DNA of 64,000 nt from Erwinia pyri. Lineage in GTDB: Bacteria > Pseudomonadota > Gammaproteobacteria > Enterobacterales > Enterobacteriaceae. The notes beneath the pieces are model-generated. The model ran no database searches and was not told where the DNA came from. It worked only from the letters and a program-made list of their open reading frames with translations. The DNA lies in assembly GCF_030758455.1 (NCBI RefSeq), contig NZ_CP132353.1:372001-436000 (forward strand), in the 5' to 3' direction. The translations under genes were made by a program, and so were the position numbers. Below are positions 1 through 11,527 of the stretch, piece after piece (within the stretch, counting starts at the first letter, position 1; each line of letters starts with the position of its first letter).

Positions 1-134
1 TCGTCCCAGTGCGCTTTCCGCTGATGATCCAGCGTGGTACGCGTGTGACGAATAGCTTCTTCCAGCTTTTCCCTGCAGTGGCGAGGAAAAGTCCCGTCAT
101 AAATTTTGTCGAGAAGGGGAGTGATAATATCCAT
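1..134 (-). CDS. YcjM-like sugar phosphorylase (GH13_18), N-terminal fragment cut by window edge
   Basis: Reading the minus strand from ATG at 134 gives 44 complete codons before the window ends. The peptide opens MDIITPLLDKIYDGTF and ends QRKAHWD. This matches, as I recall it, the N-terminus of E. coli YcjM (glucosylglycerate phosphorylase, sucrose-phosphorylase-like family), which begins with a LDEIYGGTF segment and reaches QRRKKHWDESDV about 45 residues in. Such enzymes cleave a glucoside with phosphate to give glucose 1-phosphate in the cytoplasm. An in-frame TGA lies about 30 nt upstream of the ATG, so this start is well constrained, although no clear Shine-Dalgarno is visible. The gene follows feoB on the same strand after 111 bp. 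Family assignment is good; the exact substrate cannot be told from 44 residues. Confidence 0.6.
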   Translation of the reverse strand, partial: MDIITPLLDKIYDGTFPRHCREKLEEAIRHTRTTLDHQRKAHWD

Positions 135-245
135 CGTGACGCAGTGAGCCGCCGCATTTATTCAAAGCACGATAGTTTTCACTGTAGACCGTTGAGGCAG
201 GATCGCAACTTCAACCGCCTTAATCGCCGCTATTTTGCGGGAGTA

Positions 246-2549
246 TCAGTGACAGCTCCCGCTTTTAGTGCAGCCCGCGCAGTCTTTCCCGGTTATGACC
301 CTGACTTCCAGACGCTCTGGCGGCAAAGCGGTTCGCTTCAGCTTCCACCACAGCAGCAGATTAAAGCCGATGACGGCCAGCACAATCAGGCTGCTGGACA
401 GGGGATGGTCGCTGAAAGTGGCCAGTTGATAAAAAAGCGTGGCCAGCGAATAAGCCAGGTTCAGCCCCCAACCGATAGAGAAGAGCATCCAGCCGCGGCT
501 GCTTTCCCGCGCGATAGCGCCCATCACGGAGACGCAGGGCACGTAGAGCAACACAAAGATCAGATAGCTGTAGGCTGCGGCATCATTAGCGAATTTGCTG
601 TGCATGACGCCCATCGATCCGGCAGCCATTTCGCCATCCCCTTTACTGGCTTCAACGGGATTGAGCAGAACGCTCAGGCTGAATGTGGATTTGATGCCGT
701 CCCAGGTTTCTGTCACCGCCTCTTTGAGTTCGCCTGTGAGGCTGAACGCATCGGGATCAAAAGGCTGCTCGTGCAGCGCTTCGGCGGTATAGAGCGTGTT
801 CAGCGTACCAACAACCACCTCTTTCGCCATCGCCCCGGTTACCAGCCCCACGGTAGCCTGCCAGTTATCGTTGTGGACGCCCATCGGCGACAGCAAAGGG
901 GTTAACGCCCGGCTGACGCTGGCGAGGGCGGAATCATTGATGCTGTCTACCGGCCTGCCGCTGAAAGAGAAGCTGTTAAGCGCGCCAATAAACACGCTGA
1001 CCAGCACAATAACCTTGCCCGCCCGCAGCACAAAGCTGCTCAGCCGCTGCCAGGCCTGTAAAAGCAGGCTTTTAAGGTGAGGCACATGCCAGGTCGGCAA
1101 CTCCATAATAAATGGCGAAGCTTCTCCTTTCAGCAGCGTATGTTTCAGGATCAGCCCGGTGAAAATTGCTGCCGCAATGCCCAGCAGATAGAGGCTGAAA
1201 ACCACCAGCGAGCCGCGCTGCCCGAAAAAGGCGGCGGCAAAGACGGCAAATATCGCCAGCCTGGCGCCACATGACATAAACGGCGCCATCAGCACCGTCA
1301 TCAGCCTTTCACGCGGCGCATCCAGCGTACGGGCGCCCATCACCGCCGGTACGTTACAGCCAAATCCCACGATCAGCGGCACGAAGGATTTTCCCGGCAG
1401 CCCCAGCGCCTGCATCAGCCTGTCCACTACAAACGCAGCGCGCGCCATATAACCCGAGTCCTCCATCAGCGAGAGGAACAGATACATCAGGCCGATTTGC
1501 GGCACCAGCGGCATCACGGTATTAATACCGCCGCCCAGCCCCTGCGCCAGAAACAGCGTGAGCGGCAGAGGGAAATGCAGCCCCGCCCCCAGCCACTGCA
1601 TGCCATGAATAAACAGCGCTGCCGATCCCAGGTCGAACAGCGGCTGCAAAGCGCCACCCAGATTGATCGCCAGGAAAAACATCAGGTACATCACCAGCAG
1701 GAAAACCGGCAGGCCCAGCCAGCGATTCAACACTACCCGGTCGAGAAGGGCGGAAAGCCGGTGAGGTGTAGCCAGACTGGCGTTGGTGACGGCCTGGCAA
1801 ACCGCATTAATCCTCTGATGTCTTGCTGCGGCAATCGCCATTGGCGCTGCCTGCAGATTTGCCAGGGTATGCATCTTTGCGGCCGCTTCAGGTGCCTGAG
1901 CCTGACTGTAAATATCCCCTTCCAGCATCTGGACTGCCAGCCACCGGCGCTGGCGCTGCGGCCGACTCTCGGGCATCAGATCGCAGAGCGAGGCAATATG
2001 CCGATCTATCTCTGCGGGCCAGCGGACCCGACAGCGGCCAGGCTCTCGGGCAGCGTCGTCAATCGCCTGCCTGAGGCTGTCAATGCCCTTGCCGCGGGTA
2101 GAAACCAGCGGGATAACCGGGCAGCCAAGCTGGCGCTCCAGTTCAGCTATATTGATAGCAATCTGCTGGCTGGCAGCAATATCCAGCATATTCAGCGCCA
2201 CGATGCAGGGAACCCCCAGCGCCTGAAGCTGAAGCGTCAGCCAGAGGTTGCGGGCCAGATTGCTGGCATCCACCACGTTGATCACTAAGTCGGCTTCGCC
2301 ACTCAGCATATAGTGGCAGGCAATCTGTTCATCCAGCGAGTTGTCGGCAGAGAGGGTGGTGAGAGAGTAGGTGCCGGGCAGATCCACCAGCCGTACGGTA
2401 TGGCTGGCCGTGGTAAAGCGGCCCTCTTTACGCTCGACGGTAACGCCTGCCCAGTTGCCAACCCGCTGGCGGGCGCCGGTGAGCTGGTTAAACAGCGTGG
2501 TTTTTCCAGAGTTAGGGTTGCCAATCAGGCCGATGGTGCAGGTTTTCAT
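246..2549 (-). CDS. feoB: Ferrous iron transporter FeoB
   Basis: FeoB is the inner-membrane Fe(II) permease with an N-terminal GTPase. The 767-residue protein shows the G1 motif GNPNSGKTT near residue 10, the G3 motif DLPGTYS near residue 57 and the G4-type NMLD near residue 119. The second half is rich in hydrophobic membrane segments and contains the two gate-like repeats of the family. The C-terminus ends in a cysteine-containing tail (CAGCTKSGSC), as in enteric FeoB. It lies 13 bp after feoA, so the two are co-transcribed under the Fur box upstream of feoA. The usual third gene, feoC, is not present downstream: only 111 bp separate the stop from the next gene. Confidence 0.97.
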   Translation of the reverse strand: MKTCTIGLIGNPNSGKTTLFNQLTGARQRVGNWAGVTVERKEGRFTTASHTVRLVDLPGTYSLTTLSADNSLDEQIACHYMLSGEADLVINVVDASNLARNLWLTLQLQALGVPCIVALNMLDIAASQQIAINIAELERQLGCPVIPLVSTRGKGIDSLRQAIDDAAREPGRCRVRWPAEIDRHIASLCDLMPESRPQRQRRWLAVQMLEGDIYSQAQAPEAAAKMHTLANLQAAPMAIAAARHQRINAVCQAVTNASLATPHRLSALLDRVVLNRWLGLPVFLLVMYLMFFLAINLGGALQPLFDLGSAALFIHGMQWLGAGLHFPLPLTLFLAQGLGGGINTVMPLVPQIGLMYLFLSLMEDSGYMARAAFVVDRLMQALGLPGKSFVPLIVGFGCNVPAVMGARTLDAPRERLMTVLMAPFMSCGARLAIFAVFAAAFFGQRGSLVVFSLYLLGIAAAIFTGLILKHTLLKGEASPFIMELPTWHVPHLKSLLLQAWQRLSSFVLRAGKVIVLVSVFIGALNSFSFSGRPVDSINDSALASVSRALTPLLSPMGVHNDNWQATVGLVTGAMAKEVVVGTLNTLYTAEALHEQPFDPDAFSLTGELKEAVTETWDGIKSTFSLSVLLNPVEASKGDGEMAAGSMGVMHSKFANDAAAYSYLIFVLLYVPCVSVMGAIARESSRGWMLFSIGWGLNLAYSLATLFYQLATFSDHPLSSSLIVLAVIGFNLLLWWKLKRTALPPERLEVRVITGKDCAGCTKSGSCH

Positions 2550-2562
2550 TACGCGCTCCTCT

Positions 2563-2787
2563 CTAACCTAAGGGTGTCAGTTGCAGAAAGGCCAGGTCTT
2601 TTTTTCTCAGCATCAGGCTGACGCAGCGGGTTTCGATCTGTACCGGGTCGCCCAGCGGCGCGACACGCCTCACTAAAAAGCGGGCGCCGGGTAACAGCCC
2701 CAGCGCGAGCAGTTTTTGCCGGAAGGCTGCGCTGACGTCGGGGGAAAAGCTGACAATTTCATACTGCTGAAGAGGAGTGATTTGCAT
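2563..2787 (-). CDS. feoA: Ferrous iron transport accessory protein FeoA
   Basis: FeoA is a small cytoplasmic SH3-like protein that supports FeoB-dependent Fe(II) uptake. The start was set at the ATG giving [11 protein letters not shown] (74 aa), matching the usual 75-residue enteric protein; the longer frame adds only eight unsupported residues. The conserved core [15 protein letters not shown] and [13 protein letters not shown] is typical of the family. It is the first gene of feoAB, just downstream of a Fur box at 2839-2857. Confidence 0.95.
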   Translation of the reverse strand: MQITPLQQYEIVSFSPDVSAAFRQKLLALGLLPGARFLVRRVAPLGDPVQIETRCVSLMLRKKDLAFLQLTPLG

Positions 2788-2836
2788 GGTTCCACCTGGG
2801 CGATTAAACAACGCGCCGTAATAATCAACGGTGGCA

Positions 2837-2857
2837 AGTATAATGAGAACGATTATC
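2837..2857 (-). promoter_or_regulatory. feo promoter with Fur box
   Basis: TATAATGAGAACGATTATC at 2839-2857 matches the 19-bp Fur consensus GATAATGATAATCATTATC at 15 of 19 positions. On the minus strand a -10-like TATACT (2842-2837) overlaps it, about 50 bp upstream of feoA. This implies repression of feoAB by Fe-Fur under iron sufficiency, as known for E. coli feo. An FNR site, also known for E. coli feo, was not found. Confidence 0.8.
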
Positions 2858-2952
2858 GCTATTATTGATGCAGAACAATTTGCGGGGCGAGAGAGGCGGA
2901 GCGGGGGGAGATAATCTCAGGGGGCGACATTACGCCGCCGCCCCCTGAAGCC

Positions 2953-5280
2953 TTAGCGTTTTTTACCGAACGCCGCGGCCAGCGCATCACCCATCGCGCT
3001 GTTGTTACTGCCTGCAGGCTGTGCGGCAGGGCGCGGGCGCCCTTTGCCAGCAGGCTTGCCGGCGTCGCGGTTGTTTCCGCCGCCACGACGGGCATTGGTT
3101 TCACCCGGCTGCTCATCAAGACGCATTGTCAGCGCAATACGCTTACGCTGCAGATCGACTTCCATCACCTTCACTTTGACGATATCGCCAGCCTTGACCA
3201 CTTTATGCGGATCATCGACAAACTTATCTGCCAGAGAGGAGATATGCACCAGACCATCCTGATGCACCCCGATATCCACGAACGCACCAAAGTTGGTGAC
3301 GTTGGTGACCGCCCCTTCCAGTACCATGCCCGGCAGCAGATCGTTCATGGTTTCAATACCTTCAGCAAACTGGGCGGTTTTGAATTCAGGACGCGGATCG
3401 CGGCCCGGCTTCTCCAGCTCTTTGATGATATCGGTGACGGTGGGAACGCCGAACTTCTCATCGGTGAAATCGACGGCGCGCAGATTGCGCAGTTCAGCAG
3501 GATTGCCCATCACTTCGTTTAGCGCCTGCTGCGTGGCGGCCAGAATGCGCTGCACCACTGGGTAGGCTTCCGGGTGAACGGTAGAGGCATCCAGCGGGTT
3601 GTCGCCCTGGTTGATACGCAGGAAGCCCGCGCACTGTTCAAAGGCTTTCGGGCCGAGGCGGCTCACTTTCAGCAGCTGTTGACGATTCTGGAAGCGACCG
3701 TTCTCGTCACGCCAGCTGACGATATTCTGCGCCATCATTTTGCTCAGCCCCGCCACGCGCGTCAGCAGCGGCACCGAAGCGGTGTTCAGATCCACGCCGA
3801 CGCCGTTTACGCAGTCTTCCACCACCGCATCCAGCTTTTTCGCCAGCTGGCTCTGGCTGACGTCGTGCTGATACTGGCCGACCCCGATCGATTTCGGATC
3901 GATTTTCACCAGCTCAGAGAGCGGATCCTGCAGACGGCGGGCGATGGAAACGGCACCACGGAGGGAGACATCCAGATCCGGGAACTCCAGCGCTGCCAGT
4001 TCGGAAGCGGAGTAAACCGATGCGCCAGCTTCACTGACAATCACTTTCTGCGCCTGCACCTGCGGGAACTGCTTTTGGATATCCAGATAGAAGCGCTCGG
4101 TCTCGCGGGAGGCGGTACCGTTACCGATAGCAACCAGCTCAACCTTGTGTTTGATACAGAGCGCAGCCACGGCGGCGGCAGCTTTCGCGGCCTGGCCGGT
4201 GTGCGGATAGATGGTGTCGGTGGCAACCACCTTGCCGGTGGCATCCACAATGGCAACCTTCACGCCGGTGCGCAGACCAGGATCCAGCCCCATGGTGGCG
4301 CGCATACCTGCTGGTGCCGCCATTAACAGGTCGTGCAGGTTACGGGCAAAGACGTTGATCGCTTCATCCTCTGCGCGTTCGCGCACGGTGCCCATCAGCT
4401 CGGTTTCCAGGTGCAGCAGCACCTTGATGCGCCAGGTCCAGCTCACCACCGCTTTACGCCAGCCATCAGCCGGCGCGTTATTCAGGCGCAGCTGCAGGTG
4501 ATCCATAATGATCTGCTCACCGTGACTCTCCTTCGGCGGCTCATCAAACTGCGGATCGGCGTTCAGAGAGAGCTGCAGAATACCTTCGTTACGACCGCGG
4601 AACATCGCCAGCGCACGGTGTGACGGCACGCCAGCCAGCGCTTCGTGGTGATCGAAATAATCGCGGAATTTCGCCCCTTCTTCCTCTTTCCCGGCAATCA
4701 CGCGGGAAACAAGATGGGCATTTTTCCACAGATAGTCGCGGACTTTAGCCAGTAACGCGGCATCTTCCGCGAAACGTTCCATCAGGATGTAGCGTGCGCC
4801 GTCCAGCGCCGCTTTGGTATCGGCAACGCCTTTGTCTGCATCGACAAAACCGGCCGCTAACTGCTCAGGCTGTTGGGAAGGATCCTGCCACAGGGTGTCA
4901 GCAAGCGGTTCCAGACCGGCTTCAATGGCAATCATCCCGCGCGTGCGGCGCTTCTGTTTGTAAGGCAGGTAGAGATCTTCGAGTTCGGTTTTGCTCAGCG
5001 TGGCGGTAATGGCAGCAGCCAGCTCATCGGTCAGCTTGCCCTGATCGCCGATAGATTTCAGAATCGACTGGCGTCGTTCTTCAAGCTCTCTGAGGTAACC
5101 CAGGCGGGTTTCCAGCTGGCGGAGCTGGGTATCGTCCAGGCCGCCCGTCACTTCCTTACGATAACGTGCGATAAACGGCACGGTATTCCCTTCATCCAGC
5201 AGACGAACAGCGGCATCAACCTGTTCTGCTCGCGCCTGCAGCTCACTTGCAATTATGCGGCTCAGCGAATCTTTCATCAT
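2953..5280 (-). CDS. tex: Transcription accessory protein Tex (YhgF), RNA-binding
   Basis: The 775-residue protein is collinear with E. coli Tex/YhgF. The N-terminal HTH-like region is followed by the YqgF-like RNase H-fold region ([13 protein letters not shown], about residue 330), helix-hairpin-helix motifs ([19 protein letters not shown], about residue 497) and a C-terminal S1 domain ([20 protein letters not shown], about residue 650). The tail is basic and low in complexity (Arg, Gly, Pro, Ala). Tex binds nucleic acid and is linked to transcription and RNA metabolism in the cytoplasm. It sits 96 bp downstream of greB on the same strand, as in E. coli, with possible read-through. Confidence 0.95.
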   Translation of the reverse strand: MMKDSLSRIIASELQARAEQVDAAVRLLDEGNTVPFIARYRKEVTGGLDDTQLRQLETRLGYLRELEERRQSILKSIGDQGKLTDELAAAITATLSKTELEDLYLPYKQKRRTRGMIAIEAGLEPLADTLWQDPSQQPEQLAAGFVDADKGVADTKAALDGARYILMERFAEDAALLAKVRDYLWKNAHLVSRVIAGKEEEGAKFRDYFDHHEALAGVPSHRALAMFRGRNEGILQLSLNADPQFDEPPKESHGEQIIMDHLQLRLNNAPADGWRKAVVSWTWRIKVLLHLETELMGTVRERAEDEAINVFARNLHDLLMAAPAGMRATMGLDPGLRTGVKVAIVDATGKVVATDTIYPHTGQAAKAAAAVAALCIKHKVELVAIGNGTASRETERFYLDIQKQFPQVQAQKVIVSEAGASVYSASELAALEFPDLDVSLRGAVSIARRLQDPLSELVKIDPKSIGVGQYQHDVSQSQLAKKLDAVVEDCVNGVGVDLNTASVPLLTRVAGLSKMMAQNIVSWRDENGRFQNRQQLLKVSRLGPKAFEQCAGFLRINQGDNPLDASTVHPEAYPVVQRILAATQQALNEVMGNPAELRNLRAVDFTDEKFGVPTVTDIIKELEKPGRDPRPEFKTAQFAEGIETMNDLLPGMVLEGAVTNVTNFGAFVDIGVHQDGLVHISSLADKFVDDPHKVVKAGDIVKVKVMEVDLQRKRIALTMRLDEQPGETNARRGGGNNRDAGKPAGKGRPRPAAQPAGSNNSAMGDALAAAFGKKR

Positions 5281-5376
5281 CGGTTACTTTATGGCTTAAA
5301 GACAGCGGACAGTTATACGGATTGCGGGCGGAAAATGCCAGTCAACGGGCGATCCCCGGCGCCTGCAGCGGCGTGA

Positions 5377-5856
5377 TTAGGATTGTTTAACGTAATCGAT
5401 AGCGACCACGTACCAGTTGGCTTCACCTGCCGGTGTCTGCACCGTGGCCAGGTCACCCACCTCTTTCTTCAACAGCGCACGCGCCATTGGCGAGTCGATG
5501 GAGATATAGTCATTGCGGCCAAAAATTTCATCGTAGCCAGCAATACGAAAGCGTTTCAGTTCGCCCTCGTCGTTCTCAATCTCTACCCAGGCACCGAAAA
5601 ATACTTTGCCCTCCTGCTGCGGGGAGTAATCCACAATCCGCAGCTGCTCAAGGCATTTGGTGAGATAGCGGACGCGGCGATCGATTTCGCGCAGGCGCTT
5701 CTTGTTGTACTGGTAGTCAGCATTTTCGCTGCGGTCGCCCAGGCTGGCGGCCCAGGTCACTTTTTTGGTCACTTCCGGCCGTTCCTCCCGCCAGAGAAAG
5801 TCCAGTTCCTGCTTCAGCTTGTCGTAACCTTCGCGGGTAATCAGTTGGGTTTTCAT
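5377..5856 (-). CDS. greB: Transcript cleavage factor GreB
   Basis: GreB enters the secondary channel of RNA polymerase and stimulates cleavage of backtracked transcripts. The start at the ATG giving MKTQLITREGYDKL yields 159 aa, the normal family length (158); the longer frame adds 21 unrelated residues. The N-terminal coiled coil carries the acidic tip region around SLGDRSENADYQYNKKRL (about residues 35-53), followed by the FKBP-like C-terminal domain with FGRNDYISIDSPMARALL. It is divergent from ompR across a 290-bp A+T-rich control region, in which I could not assign promoter boxes with confidence. Confidence 0.96.
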   Translation of the reverse strand: MKTQLITREGYDKLKQELDFLWREERPEVTKKVTWAASLGDRSENADYQYNKKRLREIDRRVRYLTKCLEQLRIVDYSPQQEGKVFFGAWVEIENDEGELKRFRIAGYDEIFGRNDYISIDSPMARALLKKEVGDLATVQTPAGEANWYVVAIDYVKQS

Positions 5857-6146
5857 CGTAATCCATTTCTTTCTCAGGAATGCTGCGGTTATTTTGTTTC
5901 TCGTTGGACACCGATGCAAATCTCTTCGCCATTTTTTTGCTTACGCTTACTGTTTGTTTGTGCAGAGTATTCGCCGGTAAAGAGGTGTGCGCCAGCGCTG
6001 ATTTTTCTCTCAAAATTAAAGATAAGCTGCTGTTTAATATGCTTTGTAACAATTTCGGCTAGAATATAAACCAATATTGACTGTTACATTCAGGCATCTT
6101 TTTTAAGAATAATGGCTCGGGCAATAGCGCCTTTGGGAGTATCGAT

Positions 6147-8215
<2,069 letters not shown>

Positions 8216-8225
8216 GCGGAAATGG

Positions 8226-8260
8226 AAAGGGCGTAGTCGTAAAGACTACGCCCTTTTTTT
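8226..8260. terminator. Bidirectional terminator between envZ and pckA
   Basis: GGGCGTAGTC (8229-8238) pairs perfectly with GACTACGCCC (8244-8253) around a GTAAA loop, with AAA before and seven T after the stem. The stop codon of pckA overlaps the T run. Both convergent transcripts can use the same stem. Confidence 0.93.
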
Positions 8261-9872
8261 ACAGCTGAGGCCCGGCTTTAATCAGGGCTTTTCCTGCCGG
8301 CGTATCGGTATATTTATCGAAGTTCGTGATAAACCGCGCAGCCAGGTCGCGCGCTCTGGTTTCCCACTCCGCTTCGTTTGCATAGGTATGACGGGGATCG
8401 AGGATCTGGCTCTCCACGCCCGGCAAGGCAACAGGCATCTCCAGGTTGAAGATGGGCAGCGTCACCGTTTCTGCGTCTGATAACTCGTCGTTGAGGATAG
8501 CGTTGATAATCGCGCGGGTATCTTTAAGCGAGATCCGCTTGCCGCTGCCGTTCCAGCCCGTATTGACCAGGTACGCCTCTGCGCCTGCCGCCTCCATCCT
8601 TTTTACCAGCACTTCTGCATACTGCGTGGGGTGTAATGTCAGGAAGGCGGCGCCAAAGCAGGCCGAAAACGTTGGCGCAGGCTCCGTCACGCCACGTTCC
8701 GTGCCGGCCAGCTTGGCGGTAAACCCAGACAGGAAGTGATACTGCGTCTGGTCCGGGCTGAGGCGTGAAACCGGCGGCAATACGCCAAAGGCATCCGCCG
8801 TCAGGAAGATCACCTTACGGGCATGCCCCGCTTTGGAGACAGGTTTAACAATATTGTCGATATGCTCAATAGGGTAGGAGACGCGGGTATTTTCGGTCTT
8901 GCTGCCGTCATCGAAATCGATGGAGCCATCGGCGCGTACCACCACGTTTTCCAGCAGCGCATTACGGCGAATAGCGTGATAAATTTCCGGCTCTGCCTGC
9001 TCAGAAAGCTTGATGGTTTTTGCGTAGCAGCCGCCTTCAAAGTTAAACACGCCATCATCATCCCAGCCATGTTCATCATCACCAATCAGCTGGCGCTTCG
9101 GGTCGGTGGAGAGCGTGGTTTTTCCGGTGCCGGAGAGGCCGAAGAAGATAGCCACATCCCCTTTTTCACCCACGTTGGCCGAGCAGTGCATGGAGGCAAT
9201 GCCCTGTAACGGCAGCAGATAGTTCATCACCGCAAACAGGCCTTTCTTCATTTCGCCGCCGTACCAGGTGCCGCCAATCAGCTGTATGCGTTCCGTGAGG
9301 TTGAAAGCGACAAAATTCTCGGAGTTCAGCCCCTGAGCCTGCCACTCCGGGTTAGTGCATTTCGATCCGTTCATCACCACAAAGTCAGGTTCAAAGCTTG
9401 CCAGCGCCTGCTCATCGGGGCGAATAAACATGTTTTTGACAAAGTGCGCCTGCCACGCCACTTCGGTAATAAAGCGGACGCTGAGTCTGGTATCGGGGTT
9501 AGCGCCGCACCAGGCGTCCACCACAAACAGCCGTTTGCCAGAGAGCTGTTTGGTGACCAGTCCCTTCAGGGCCTGCCAGGTTTCCGCAGAAAGCGGCTGA
9601 TTGTCATTCTTGCCTTTGCCCTGATCGTTCCACCAGAGCGTGTCGCGGGTGGTCTCATCACGAACGATATATTTATCTTTGGGAGAGCGGCCGGTAAAAA
9701 TGCCGGTATCCACAGCGATAGCGCCCGATTGGGTGGTTATGCCACGCTCATAGCCGGTCAGCTCCGGGCGTGTTTCTTCCTGATACAGGGTGTCGAAATC
9801 GGGATTATAGAGAATCTCTACCGTCTCAGTGATGCCATATGCGACGAGGTCCTGCGGGGTCAGATCACGCAT
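8259..9872 (-). CDS. pckA: Phosphoenolpyruvate carboxykinase (ATP)
   Basis: This enzyme converts oxaloacetate and ATP to PEP and CO2, the first step of gluconeogenesis, in the cytoplasm. The start at [13 protein letters not shown] gives 537 aa (E. coli has 540) and follows an AGGAG ribosome-binding site; the longer frame adds 19 residues without support. The P-loop [11 protein letters not shown], the metal-site segment [19 protein letters not shown] and the substrate segment GRSPKDKY are all intact. It is convergent with envZ and lies downstream of hslO on the same strand after a 213-bp gap with no other gene. Confidence 0.98.
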   Translation of the reverse strand: MRDLTPQDLVAYGITETVEILYNPDFDTLYQEETRPELTGYERGITTQSGAIAVDTGIFTGRSPKDKYIVRDETTRDTLWWNDQGKGKNDNQPLSAETWQALKGLVTKQLSGKRLFVVDAWCGANPDTRLSVRFITEVAWQAHFVKNMFIRPDEQALASFEPDFVVMNGSKCTNPEWQAQGLNSENFVAFNLTERIQLIGGTWYGGEMKKGLFAVMNYLLPLQGIASMHCSANVGEKGDVAIFFGLSGTGKTTLSTDPKRQLIGDDEHGWDDDGVFNFEGGCYAKTIKLSEQAEPEIYHAIRRNALLENVVVRADGSIDFDDGSKTENTRVSYPIEHIDNIVKPVSKAGHARKVIFLTADAFGVLPPVSRLSPDQTQYHFLSGFTAKLAGTERGVTEPAPTFSACFGAAFLTLHPTQYAEVLVKRMEAAGAEAYLVNTGWNGSGKRISLKDTRAIINAILNDELSDAETVTLPIFNLEMPVALPGVESQILDPRHTYANEAEWETRARDLAARFITNFDKYTDTPAGKALIKAGPQL

Positions 9873-10085
9873 GTTACTGCTCCTTTTCGGCTCTTTGCTG
9901 CAACGTAGTTTAGAGGAATGGGTATCCATTAACCGTGATGTCCCGCATGTTCAACCGCCAGCGGAAAACACGATCGCGCGCAGTGTACACGGGTGAGATC
10001 GCAGTGAAAGGGAAAAGCAGCAGAAATGAGAGACAGCGCGTGTTGAGCAGGCCAGACCGGTTAAGGCCTGACCTGAAACAGCAAA

Positions 10086-10964
10086 TCAATGAAGGTTTTC
10101 GTCACTGGAGAGAGAGCCGTTACGAATAGCCGCGATATCAACCGCATCATAGGTATAGTGGCTGCCGCAATAGTCGCAATGCATATCAATTTTGCCATCT
10201 TCAGCGAGGATCTGGTCCACTTCCTCTTCTGGCAGCGTTGCCAGCACTTCGCCGCAGCGTTCATGAGAGCAGGTACAGCGGAAGCAGACGGTTTGCGGAT
10301 CGTAAACGGTAACTTCTTCCTGATGATAGAGGCGCCACAGCACGTCATTGGCAGGCAGGCCGAGCAGCTCTTCCGTTTTAATGGTTTCGGTCAGCGTTGC
10401 CAGATGGGTGAAATCATCGGGATTTGCATCCTGCGCGGGAAGAACCTGCAGCAGAATACCGCCAGCGCCTGGCTTGCCTTCGTGTTCACCCGTGCGGATA
10501 AACAGACGGGTAGGAAGCTGCTCTGAACGCATAAAGTAATCTTCCAGACACTCTGCCAGCGTCTCGCCTTCCAGCCCGACCACGCCCTGATAACGCTCGC
10601 CTTGCGTTGGGGAGATGGTGATCACCAGATAGCCATTGCCCACCATCTCTTTCAGCGTGCTCTCGGGAGCAATCTCACCCTGCATACGCGCTACGCCACG
10701 CATCTCCTGGCGGTTGTTACCGTTAATCACCGCCATAGTGAGCGGGCCGTCGCCCTGAAGCTGAACGGTAATATCCCCGTCAAACTTCAGCGTAGCGGTC
10801 AGCAGGCTGGTCGCCACCAGCAGTTCGCCCAGAATGTTTTGCACCGGCAGCGGATAATCGTGTCCGCTGATGATTTCACGCCAGGTTTCGGAAACGGTCA
10901 CCAGTTCACCACGCACGGCGTAGTTTTCGAACAGATAACGGTGCATTTGGTCTTGATGAGCCAT
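10086..10964 (-). CDS. hslO: Redox-regulated holdase chaperone Hsp33
   Basis: Hsp33 is a cytoplasmic holdase activated when oxidation or HOCl releases Zn from four cysteines. In this 292-aa protein the C-terminal zinc centre is visible as the CFRCTC segment and MHCDYC, fitting the C-x-C-x(27-32)-C-x-x-C pattern. The N-terminal substrate-binding domain has the usual [16 protein letters not shown] core. It follows hslR by 21 bp as the second gene of the hslRO heat-shock unit. Confidence 0.97.
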   Translation of the reverse strand: MAHQDQMHRYLFENYAVRGELVTVSETWREIISGHDYPLPVQNILGELLVATSLLTATLKFDGDITVQLQGDGPLTMAVINGNNRQEMRGVARMQGEIAPESTLKEMVGNGYLVITISPTQGERYQGVVGLEGETLAECLEDYFMRSEQLPTRLFIRTGEHEGKPGAGGILLQVLPAQDANPDDFTHLATLTETIKTEELLGLPANDVLWRLYHQEEVTVYDPQTVCFRCTCSHERCGEVLATLPEEEVDQILAEDGKIDMHCDYCGSHYTYDAVDIAAIRNGSLSSDENLH

Positions 10965-10985
10965 AATTCTCTCTCGTTTGGGCGG

Positions 10986-11387
10986 CTACTCGTCGCCTGA
11001 ATTTTTAAATTTCATTAAGTCCCGTCGCTCCTTTTTGTCAGGGCGACGATCGGGGTGCGGCATAGTCAGCGCGTTCATTTTTCGCGCCTGCGCAATCTTT
11101 TCCCGTTTCTCAATACTTTCTGCCGTCTCTTCATACATCAGCTGGGCTTCTACAGCGGGACGACGCTGTTCGCCGATCGCCTGAACGACAACGGTACGTT
11201 CATCGTTGCCCTGCCGGAGCGTTAACCGGGCGTGAAGCTCCACAATTTTACTCGGCTTGCTACGCTGACCGTTGTAATGAACCTTGCCGCCTTCAATCAT
11301 CTCACGTGCGGCAGAGCGGGTTTTATAGAAGCGAGCGGCCCACAGCCATTTATCGAGCCGAACCGCCTCTGCGGATTTCTCTTTCAT
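10986..11387 (-). CDS. hslR: Ribosome-associated heat shock protein Hsp15
   Basis: Hsp15 binds free 50S subunits that carry a nascent chain after premature dissociation and helps recycle them. The 133-aa protein has an N-terminal S4-type RNA-binding domain (VRLDKWLWAARFYKTRSAAREMI split over residues 9-31) and a basic C-terminal tail, close to the E. coli length. A good AAGGAG precedes the ATG. In E. coli yrfG lies between igaA and hslR; here only 140 bp of non-coding sequence remains, with a sigma-32-like promoter. Confidence 0.96.
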   Translation of the reverse strand: MKEKSAEAVRLDKWLWAARFYKTRSAAREMIEGGKVHYNGQRSKPSKIVELHARLTLRQGNDERTVVVQAIGEQRRPAVEAQLMYEETAESIEKREKIAQARKMNALTMPHPDRRPDKKERRDLMKFKNSGDE

Positions 11388-11417
11388 CGCTGCTCCTTGG
11401 TGGGAATACCCCTATGT

Positions 11418-11441
11418 ATGGGTGAAACACCGGAATTCAAG
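11418..11441 (-). promoter_or_regulatory. Possible sigma-32 promoter of hslRO
   Basis: On the minus strand CTTGAA (11441-11436) and ACCCAT (11423-11418) are separated by 12 nt, resembling the heat-shock pattern CTTGAA-N13/14-CCCCAT. It lies about 30 bp upstream of hslR, which is a known heat-shock gene in E. coli. The spacing is slightly short, so the call is tentative. Confidence 0.45.
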
Positions 11442-11527
11442 GCGCGCTGTTGCAGGTTAATCCGGGGAGAACATAAGGGGAGGTGATTCGCCTTGTCAGT
11501 CTTAAAAATAGCATAAAACTGACCGGC

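Noticed and set aside
237-266. GCGGGAG/CTCCCGC stem with TTTT at the feoB 3' end
   Set aside because: The T run follows the stem on the plus strand, where no gene ends; on the minus strand (feoB) it is followed by A, so it is not a feoB terminator.
9-905. Long plus-strand open frame opposite feoB and the phosphorylase start
   Set aside because: Antisense to well-supported feoB, low-complexity composition, no recognisable domain; a shadow frame.
3574-4326. 250-codon plus-strand frame opposite tex
   Set aside because: Antisense shadow of a highly conserved gene with no ribosome-binding site or known similarity.
9935-10129. 64-codon plus-strand frame between pckA and hslO
   Set aside because: Overlaps the hslO 3' end, lacks a ribosome-binding site and resembles nothing known.
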